Source: Prorocentrum cordatum (lineage: Eukaryota; Sar; Dinophyceae; Prorocentrales; Prorocentraceae). Taken from it: a stretch of 64,000 bases of DNA. A program made the translations under genes and the position numbers. Each line of letters starts with the position of its first letter. Within the stretch, counting starts at the first letter, position 1. The notes under the pieces are model-generated. The model did not search any database. It was not told the DNA's origin and was given only the letters and a program-made list of their open reading frames with translations. The stretch lies in the NCBI GenBank assembly GCA_963575745.1, contig CAUYUJ010016704.1, positions 221,285 through 285,284 on the forward strand, in the 5' to 3' direction. Below are positions 57,155 through 64,000 of this stretch, piece after piece.

Positions 57155-57690
57155 ATTTTCGATACCCGAGGGGGTCCCTCGGCGCTGGCTCTATGCGTGC
57201 CAGGGTCGGAAAGCCTGGCAGGCGAGGCACTTATCCCGACACCAGAAGGGGTGCGCAGGGTGTGGTCCCTCGGCGCTGGCTCTGTGCGTGCCAGGGTCGG
57301 AAAGCGCGGCAGGCGTGGCACATTCGGGGTGCGCAGGGGGTGGTCTTTCCGCGCTGGTTATATGCGTGCCAGGGTCGGAGAGCGTGGCAGGCGTGGCACT
57401 TTCTCACCACCAGATGGGGGCGCGCAGGGGTGGGGGGCCCTCAGCGCGGTCTCTATGCGTGCCAGGGTCGGAGAGCGTGGCAGGAGTGGCTCTTTCTCGA
57501 CGCTAGAGGGGGTGCGCAAAGGGGTGGTCCCTCGGCGCGGTCTCTCTGCGTGCCAGGGTCGGAAGGCGCGGCAGGCGTAGCACCTTCTCGACACCAGCGA
57601 GGGTGCGCAGGGCGCGGTCCCTCGGCGTTGGCACTGTGCGTGCCACAGGCGTGGCACTTTCTCGACACCAGAGGGGGTGCGCAGGGGGTG
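57155..57690 (+). repeat. Tandem repeat, 75-95 bp, six units
   Basis: Units share GTGCGTGCCAGGGTCGGAAA, GCGTGGCAGGCGTGGCACTT, TCTCGACACCAGAGGGGGTG and GGTCCCTCGGCGC. Confidence 0.9.
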
Positions 57691-58080
57691 GTCCCGCTGG
57701 ACGACAAGGGATGAAGACGACAAGACGTCTGGACGTCGTGGTCCCTGTCCAGTGTAATTTTGTTGAGAAGCCGAGTGGCTCTAGAGGCTCTCGTCGCTGC
57801 GGATGGGCGCCGCTCACGCACCTGGCCAGGATGGACCCCGGGACGGGGTCGGGGGACCCGCTCCGAACCGCTTCGGGAGGAGGAGACGCGGCGGAAGGGG
57901 GGAAAGCAGGTGCGCAGGATTACCAGCCTGGAACATATCCCTATCCCTATGCTGGGCACCTCCTCATCACGATGCCAATCTTAGGTATTCCCTTATTGTT
58001 CTGAGGGCGAATCCCCGAGATTGTCATCGCCCTTTGGCGTGTCAATCTTAGGGATAGGGATACGTTCGAGGCTGGTAACA
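57691..58080. other. Spacer without recognised gene
   Basis: Contains an inverted pair: TATCCCTATCCCTATG (57940) and CTTAGGGATAGGGATA (58048), about 100 bp apart. Confidence 0.4.
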
Positions 58081-58203
58081 GGGGGCAAGGAGAGGGTGGG
58101 CGGGAAGAAGAAGAAGAAGAAGAAGAAGAGGAGGCGCAGGGGGCAAGGAGAGGGTGGGCGGGAAGAAGAAGAAGAAGAAGAAGAAGAAGAAGAAGAAGAG
58201 GAT
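58078..58203 (+). repeat. GAA array in a 56-60-bp duplication
   Basis: GGGGGCAAGGAGAGGGTGGG followed by CGGGAAGAAGAAGAAG is present twice. Confidence 0.9.
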
Positions 58204-58375
58204 GCAGCGGGGTGATGGGCCCCGGGAGAGGTGCCCCCAGGGGGGCCCAGGGTGCTCCAGGGCGCATCCGGGGGGTCCTGTGGCCAGCATCGCAGACCCG
58301 CAGAGGAGGCCGTCAACGACCATGGGAATGGGCCAGATCCTGTGGCGAGGCGGTCTGTGAACAAGTGCGCCCAAA

Positions 58376-58540
58376 GGAGGAGGGGGAGGGGGAGGGGGAG
58401 GAGGAGGAGGAGGAGGAGGAGGAGGAGGAGGAGGACGAGGAGGAGGAGGAGGAGGAGGAGGAGGAGGAAGAGGAGGGGGAGGAGGAGGAGGAGGACGACG
58501 ACGAGGAGGAGGGGGATGCGGAGGAGGAGGGGGGTGCGCC
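58376..58540 (+). repeat. GGA microsatellite
   Basis: GGAGGA units with GACGAC interruptions. Confidence 0.95.
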
Positions 58541-58704
58541 CAAGTAAACTGTGAACAAACGCTCGAATCCAGGCGGTTCTCAGGAGGCAGTCTCACATCC
58601 AGGCGGGCGGGCGCCTTCGTCCATCGGTGCGGAATCCTTCGTGCCTTGCCGCACGGGTGTAGCCCCCTTGATGGGAAGCGGATTTGCCCGTGAACGGGCT
58701 CTCT

Positions 58705-58800
58705 TCTTTCCCAACCAACCTGTGTTGTTGGGTCCTCGTTTTGAAGAGACGGTGCCCCGCGTCTCCTTCCTCCCGCTGCCCCCTCCCTCCCCTCCCACAC
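58705..58800 (+). repeat. Leader module of satellite array, copy 3
   Basis: TTCCCAACCAACCTGTGTTG, TTTTGAAGAGACGGTGCCCC and a C/T-rich stretch up to the first unit. Confidence 0.75.
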
Positions 58801-59510
58801 CCATTCTGGCACACCCCTCACACGTTTCGTGGCCCCATCAGGAGCTCCACCGAAGGCCCCAGTGGCTGCGTTCGCATGCGGTTCCACCCCCCATTTTGGC
58901 ACACCCCTCACACGTTTCGTGGCCCCATAGGGAGCTCCACCGAAGGCCCCAGTGGCTGCGCTCGCATGCGGTTCCGCCCCCCATTTCGGCACACCCCTCA
59001 CACGTTTCGTGGCTCCACAGGGAGCTCCACCGAAGGCCCCAGTGGCTGCGTTCGCATGCGGTTCCACCCCCAATTTCGGCACACCCCTCACACGTTTCGT
59101 GGCACCATCAGGAGCTCCACCGAAGGCCCCAGTGGCTGCGTTCGCATGCGGTTCCACCCCCCATTCTGGCACACCCCTCACACGTTTCGTGGCTCCACAG
59201 GGAGCTCCACCGAAGGCCCCAGTGGCTGCGTTCGCATGCGGTTCCACCCCCCATTCTGGCACACCCCTCACACGTTTCGTGGCCCCATAGGGAGCTCCAC
59301 CGAAGGCCCCAATGGCTGCGCTCTGCACACCCCTTACACGCTTCGTGGCCCCATAGGGAGCTCCACCGAAGGCCCCAGTGGCTGCGTTCGCATGCGGTTC
59401 CACCCCTCATTTCGGCACACCCCTCACACGTTTCGTGGCTCCATAGGGAGCTCCACCGAAGGCCCCAGTGGCTGCGTTCGCATGCGGTTCCACCCCCAAT
59501 TCTTTACGCT
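58801..59510 (+). repeat. 90-bp satellite array 3
   Basis: About eight units in strict 90-bp register (58801, 58891, 58981, 59071, 59161, 59251), with one shortened unit at about 59310. Each holds GGCACACCCCTCACACGTTT, CGTGGCCCCATAGGGAGCTC and GTGGCTGCGTTCGCATGCGG. Because 90 is divisible by three, five of six frames stay open. Confidence 0.97.
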
Positions 59511-59699
59511 TCGCGTATCCCCACCAGCCCATCTCACAGCAGCAACTCTTGCGAAGCATGCCGACAGTCGTGTTTTTCAGGCGTGTGTCCGCTTGGCCCC
59601 GCATATCTCCCCTGTTCCTCCTTCCTCCCGCCTCCTTGTACATCCTCCTTGTGGGGGAGCGGGAGAAGGACGAGGCGGAGGAGGAGGGAGAGAAAGCGC
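59511..59699. other. Spacer
   Basis: Ordinary sequence; no feature. Confidence 0.4.
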
Positions 59700-60112
59700 T
59701 CCTCGTGGTTTGAGTCGTTTGGGGTTTCTCGTCCTGGTGTGAGTCGTTCGGGCCCTTCTTCCTGGTGTGAGTCGTTCGGGCTCTTCGTGGTGTGAGTCGT
59801 TCGGGCTCTTCGTCCTGGTGTGAGTCGTTCGGGCTTCTCGTGGTGTGAGTTGTTCGGGCCCCTCATCCTGGTGTGAGTCGTTCGGGCCCCTCCTCCTGGT
59901 GTGACTCGTTCGGGCTCCTCGTGGTGTGAGTCGTTCGGGGCCCGCGTCGTGGTGTGAGTCGTTCGGGCTCCTCGTGGTGTGAGTCGTTCGGGCGCCTCGT
60001 CCTGGTGTGAGTCGTTCGGGCCCCTCCTTGTGGTGTGAGTCGTTCGGGCTCTTCGTGGTGTGAGTCGTTCGGGCCCCTCGTCCTGGTGTGAGTCGTTCGG
60101 GCTCCTCGTGGG
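59700..60112 (+). repeat. GTGTGAGTCGTTCGGG minisatellite, 22-28 bp
   Basis: Alternating units of CTCGTGGTGTGAGTCGTTCG and CCTCGTCCTGGTGTGAGTCG, about 16 copies. Confidence 0.95.
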
Positions 60113-60345
60113 GCCTCTTGGGGGCCTCTTGGAGCCTCGTGGGGCCTCTTCTTGGGGGCCTCTTGGGGGCCTCTTGGGGGCCTCTTGGGGCCTCGTGGGG
60201 CCTCTTGGGGGCCTCTTGGGGGCCTCTTGGGTGCCTCTTGGGGCCGCTTGGGGGCCTCTGGCGGGCCTCTTGGAAGCCTTTTGGGAGCATCCTGGGGGCA
60301 TCTTGGGGCCATCTTGGTGCCTCTTGCGACCTCCTCGGAAGCGCA
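60105..60345 (+). repeat. GGCCTCTTGGGG minisatellite
   Basis: Regular GGGGCCTCTTGGGGGCCTCT units following directly on the previous minisatellite. Confidence 0.9.
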
Positions 60346-60500
60346 AATGAGAGCTGCCCCCTGAGAAGGACAAAATGAGTTCAAAACCTTCGTAACATCA
60401 ATGATTTTGCATGAAGGACGAGGAGCGCTGCCCCCTCAGGAGGCCAAACTGGTGCCGAAACCCTCGCAAAATCAATGTTCTTGGCTTCAAAGAAGAGGAG
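60346..60500 (+). repeat. About 76-bp imperfect tandem duplication
   Basis: GAGAGCTGCCCCCTGAGAAG...ATCAATGATTTTGC is followed by GAGCGCTGCCCCCTCAGGAG...ATCAATGTTCTTGG. Confidence 0.7.
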
Positions 60501-60639
60501 AGGGGCCTATCTCCGCCCCCCCGTCGGGGCCAGAATCCTCGTGAGGGCCGTCGTTTTTTTAGCCCTCCCAGGAGTCGGAAAAGACCCCTCCAACGACCCG
60601 CGACACCCCCTCTCCAGGTCCAGGGGGAGGGGGTAGGGG

Positions 60640-60735
60640 GAGGGGTAAACCCTTCCCCGAAGGGGAAGAAGGGGGGTTGAGGACAGAGCGGGCTCTCTAA
60701 ACCACTCACGCCCAAAGGGTTGGTGGGATTTCGGC
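60640..60735 (+). repeat. Dispersed family E, copy 4, preceding satellite array 4
   Basis: GTAAACCCTTCCCCGAAGGG, GAAGAAGGGGGGTTGAGG and AACCACTCACGCCCAAAGGG end at GGTTGGTGGGATTTCGG, which is already the start of the first satellite unit. Confidence 0.75.
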
Positions 60736-61660
60736 ACACCCCTCACACGCTTCGGGGCCCCATAGGGAGCTCCACCGAAGGCCCCAGTGGCTGCGTTCGC
60801 ATGCGGTTCCACCCCCCATTCTGGCACACCCCTCACACGCTTCGTGGCCCCATAGGGAGCTCCACCGAAGGCCCCAGTGGCTGCGTTCGCATGCGGTTCC
60901 ACCCCCCGTTCTGGCACACCCCTCACACGTTTCGTGGCCCCATAGGGAGCTCCACCGAATGCCCCAGTGGCTGCGCTCGCATGCGGCTCCCCCCCCCATT
61001 TCGGCACACCCTTCATACGTTTCGTGGCTCCACAGGGAGCTCCACCGAAGGCCCCAGTGGCTGCGTTCGCATGCGGTTCCACACCCAATTTCGGCACACC
61101 CCTCACACGTTCCGTGGCCCCATAGGGAGCTCCACCGAAAGCCCCAGTGGCTGCGCTCGCATGCGGTTCCACCCCCAATTCTGGCACACCCCTCACACGC
61201 TTCGTGGCCCCATAGGTAGCCCCACCGAAGGCCCCAGTGGCTGCGCTCGCATGCGGCTCCCCCCCCCATTTCGGCACACCCCTCACACGTTTCGTGGCCC
61301 CACAGGGAGCTCCACCAAAGGCCCCAGTGGCTGCGTTCGCATGGCGGCGCCGCGCCCAATTTGGCACACCCCTCGCACTTTTCGTGGCCCCATAGGGAGC
61401 TCCACCGAAGGCCCCAGTGGCTGCGTTGGCATGGCGGCGCCGCACCCAATTTGGCACACCCCTTTCACGTTTCGTGGCCCCACAGGGAGCTCCACCGAAG
61501 GCCCCAGTGGTTGCGTTGGCATGGCGGCGCGAAGGCCACAGTGGCTGCGTTCGCACGGCGGCGCCGCACCCATTTCGGCACACCCCTTACACGCTTCGTG
61601 GCCCCATAGGGAGCTCCACCGAAGCTCCCAGTGGCTGCGTTGGCATGGCGGCGCCGCGCC
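60729..61660 (+). repeat. 90-bp satellite array 4
   Basis: About ten units in 90-bp register with the same consensus as array 3; the last units switch to CGCATGGCGGCGCCGCGCCC. Five frames stay open. Confidence 0.97.
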
Positions 61661-61855
61661 GAAGAAGATGTTCACTATTGCGGTACTCACAGCTGCATAT
61701 GGTTGGGTCCTTCGCCAGGCTAATTTTTTTTGGTGGAAAAGTAGACTGTGAACAAACGAGGTGAGGTGCGACGCACGAGAAGCAGCCCAGCGAGCACTGC
61801 GATATCTGAAGGCGGGCCCACGAGGATCATGCCGGTTGCTTGGGGTCAGGGAGTA
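61661..61855. other. Satellite tail and spacer
   Basis: Tail phrase CTGCATATGGTTGGGTCCTT is shared with 55465; GACTGTGAACAAACG (61745) recurs at about 58548. Confidence 0.5.
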
Positions 61856-61859
61856 TTTG

Positions 61860-62240
61860 AGAAATTGGCGGCGGGCGTGGGCGCGGGCGCGGGTGTTGGT
61901 GTGGGTGCGGGTGTGTGCATGCGTGTTGTTTGGTATGCGTGCGTGCGTGCGTTGATGCGTGCGTGCGTCGTGGTGCTGTGGGTGTGGGTGTGGGTTTGAA
62001 TGTGGGTGTGGGCGTGGGTGTTGGTGTGGCGGTGGGAGTGGACGTGGGTGTGAGCGTGGGCGTGGGCCTGGGCGCGGGTGCTGGCGTGGGTGTCGGTGTT
62101 GGTGTCGGTGCGGGTGTGGGTGTGGGCGTGCGCGTGCGCGTGCGCGTGCGTGTGGTCGTGCGCGTGGGCGCAGGTGTGTGAGCGTGGGCGTGGGCGCGGG
62201 CGTGGGCGTGGGCGTGGGTGCGGGGGTGGGGGTGGGCGTC
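61860..62240 (+). repeat. GTGGGC / GTGCGC hexanucleotide-like array
   Basis: GGGTGTGGGTGTGGGCGTGG-type units for about 380 bp. Confidence 0.95.
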
Positions 62241-62335
62241 AAGCTAGCCAGCTCGAGCGAGTCAAGCATGGCATGCCCATTCCCACCCGCCCTTCCACAA
62301 CATAAGAAACAGTGATGGCACAACTGGGGGCTGCG
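62236..62335 (+). repeat. Terminal direct repeat family T, copy 1 (partial)
   Basis: GTCAAGCTAGCCAGCTCGAG to GCACAACTGGGGGC matches 63015-63110. It sits right after a G-rich array, as do the other copies. Confidence 0.85.
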
Positions 62336-62524
62336 CGGGCATTTATGTGCGAGTGGAGGATACCCCAGGGCACCGCATTGACGTCCGCGCGGGATGCGCG
62401 CCGCGTCCCATTCCCGCCACGCATTTCGCATCGTCGACGACAAGACTGGCCATGTTGAAAGGAACAACGGACACGTTCCGCCCTCCCACAACATAAGAAG
62501 CAATGCTGGCGCAACTGGGTGCTG

Positions 62525-62534
62525 GCGCGTAGTG

Positions 62535-62604
<70 letters not shown>

Positions 62605-62618
62605 TTGTAGTTGTAGTG

Positions 62619-62686
<68 letters not shown>

Positions 62687-62687
62687 C

Positions 62688-62718
<31 letters not shown>

Positions 62719-62730
62719 GAGTAGTACTAG

Positions 62731-62777
<47 letters not shown>

Positions 62778-62778
62778 T
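62525..62778 (+). repeat. GTA trinucleotide array
   Basis: GTAGTAGTA units, nearly pure for 250 bp. This is the reverse complement of the ACT/TAC repeat seen at 50-54 kb. Confidence 0.97.
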
Positions 62779-62839
62779 AGAGAGTACGACTACTACTAAC
62801 GCACTACTACTACTACATACTACTACTATACACTATCAC

Positions 62840-63014
62840 TAGTGTAGCAGTAGTAGTAGTAGTATAGTAGTAATAGTAGTAGTAGGAGTAGGAGTAGGAG
62901 TAGGAGTAGGAGTAGGAGTAGGAGTAGGAAGTAGGAGTAGGAGAAGGAGTCGGATCGGAGTCGGAGTCGGAGTCGGAATCGGAGTCGGAGTAGGAGTAGG
63001 AGTAGGAGTAGGAG
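62840..63014 (+). repeat. GTA and GGAGTA arrays
   Basis: AGTAGTAGT units then GGAGTAGGAGTA hexamers and GGAGTCGGAGTC variants. Confidence 0.95.
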
Positions 63015-63152
63015 TCAAGCTAGCCAGCTCGAGCGAGTCAAGCATGGCATGCCCAGTCCCACCCGCCCTCCCACAACATAAGAAGCAAAGCTGGCACAAC
63101 TGGGGGCCGAAGTCACACCGGCCAGCCGGTGTGGTACAGCTGATGCGGCCGC
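63015..63152 (+). repeat. Direct repeat family T, copy 2
   Basis: About 138 bp from GTCAAGCTAGCCAGCTCGAG to CAGCTGATGCGGCCGCGA, nearly identical to 63860-64000. Confidence 0.9.
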
Positions 63153-63292
63153 GATGGCGGTTGCCGACGGGAACTGGCGAGCGCGTGTTGAATGCCGCGC
63201 AAGCATTGCCAGACGAGTCGAGAATGGCCCGGTACACCGCAGGAAGCCAGAGGTGGCCGGAGGAAGCCCGACGGTCTGACAGGACACCCCAA

Positions 63293-63425
63293 AGCATTTT
63301 GTGAAAAAGCATTGGGTTTTTGATGTTTTTATGTTGAAATGCTTGCAAACACACGGTGTTCGGTAGGATTCTGACATGAACGCGCGAGTGTGCTCTTTGT
63401 TGTATTTTTTGCACAGGATTCGCGG
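63293..63425 (+). repeat. Direct repeat, about 125 bp, copy 1
   Basis: GGGTTTTTGATGTTTTTATG, TTGAAATGCTTGCAAACACA and CGGTGTTCGGTAGGATTCTG recur at 63565-63685. Confidence 0.9.
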
Positions 63426-63564
63426 CCTGGGTGCATGACAGAGCATCGCGAGTGCACCGCGCGATGACGTGAAATCGCTGGATTCGACCGAATTCTTAAG
63501 ATTCCCATGGTTTTCCTATGATGTCAGCAAGAGAGCCCGGGCGGGAAATTTGTACAAGTTTTTG

Positions 63565-63685
63565 TGAAAAAAACATCGGGTTTTTGATGTTTGTATGTTG
63601 AAATGCTTGCAAACACACGGTGTTCGGTAGGATTATGACATGAACGCGCGCGTGTGCTCTTTGTGGTATTTTTTGCCATGGATTA
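63565..63685 (+). repeat. Direct repeat, about 125 bp, copy 2
   Basis: Matches 63300-63425 with few changes (TTTGTATG for TTTTTATG, GATTATGAC for GATTCTGAC). Confidence 0.9.
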
Positions 63686-63859
63686 TCGCCGTGGACGACA
63701 GGACGTCCATGTCGAGAGGAAAAAATAAGAAAAATGTTGATTTCGTATTGTTTTTTACAGGTTAGGATGGGACCACCCGGATGCGCCCGCTATCTGCCGG
63801 CCTGAGGGGGGAGTAGGAGTATATTCTAATAAGGAATAAGGATAGGAGTAGGAGTAGGA

Positions 63860-64000
63860 GTCAAGCTAGCCAGCTCGAGCGAGTCAAGCATGGCATGGCC
63901 AGTCCCACCCGCCCTCCCACAACATAAGAAGCAAAGCTGGCACAACTGGGGGCCGAAGTCACACCGGCCAGCCGGTTTGGTACAGCTGATGCGGCCGCGA
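63860..64000 (+). repeat. Direct repeat family T, copy 3 (runs off window)
   Basis: Preceded by a short GGAGTAGGAGTAGG stretch, as in copy 2, and identical to copy 2 at nearly every base up to the window edge. Confidence 0.9.

Noticed and set aside
58048-59795. Overlapping frames of 350-450 codons on both strands
   Set aside because: They arise from the 90-bp stop-free satellite and adjoining GGA array; five frames are open at once.

Overview
The window reads as nuclear DNA of a GC-rich, repeat-laden eukaryote, most likely a dinoflagellate. That assignment is an inference. It rests on a fused reverse transcriptase/RNase H with a divergent MGD...NIDD motif set, a companion tyrosine recombinase, huge amounts of simple repeat and minisatellite, many short foldback elements, and almost no recognisable host gene. 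No rRNA, tRNA, CRISPR or bacterial-style operon was seen, and no dinoflagellate spliced-leader sequence was recognised.

Positions 2-6849 hold the only clear coding block. It is the 3' portion of a tyrosine-recombinase (DIRS/Ngaro-like) retrotransposon. It encodes RT and RNase H, then a J-domain with an HPD motif, an Arg-Ser-rich segment and finally a tyrosine recombinase. The two long open frames are separated by a T-dominated stretch of about 300 bp that looks like an intron. Two 157-bp direct repeats follow the recombinase stop codon and fit the split direct repeats of such elements.

Positions 6850-31000 are repeats: minisatellites with higher-order periods, microsatellites, dispersed families and short inverted-repeat elements. 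Several of these elements are supported by target-site duplications, empty sites or nesting. Segments at 16.9-18.6 kb and 28.6-29.75 kb are inverted copies of one another. Broken coding remnants lie on the minus strand at 21848-22644 and near 39.8-40.4 kb, and possible exons at 20.3-20.7 kb and 30.7-31.1 kb. None could be assigned to a family.

Positions 31000-49600 contain a 4.5-kb GC-rich stretch ending in a possible LINE zinc-knuckle remnant (36.8-37.0 kb), a cluster of nested foldback elements (38.4-39.0 kb), further foldbacks, a 90-bp satellite array and a tandem family with internal GGC expansions (45.9-49.0 kb).

Positions 49600-64000 begin with about 4.8 kb of almost uninterrupted ACT/TAC trinucleotide repeat carrying one 151-bp inverted-repeat element. 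Three more 90-bp satellite arrays follow, with other minisatellites, and the window ends in duplicated non-coding segments. Nearly all long open frames outside the first 6.5 kb are by-products of repeats whose period is a multiple of three. The biology here is mostly that of mobile and satellite DNA, with the J-domain retrotransposon as the standout.
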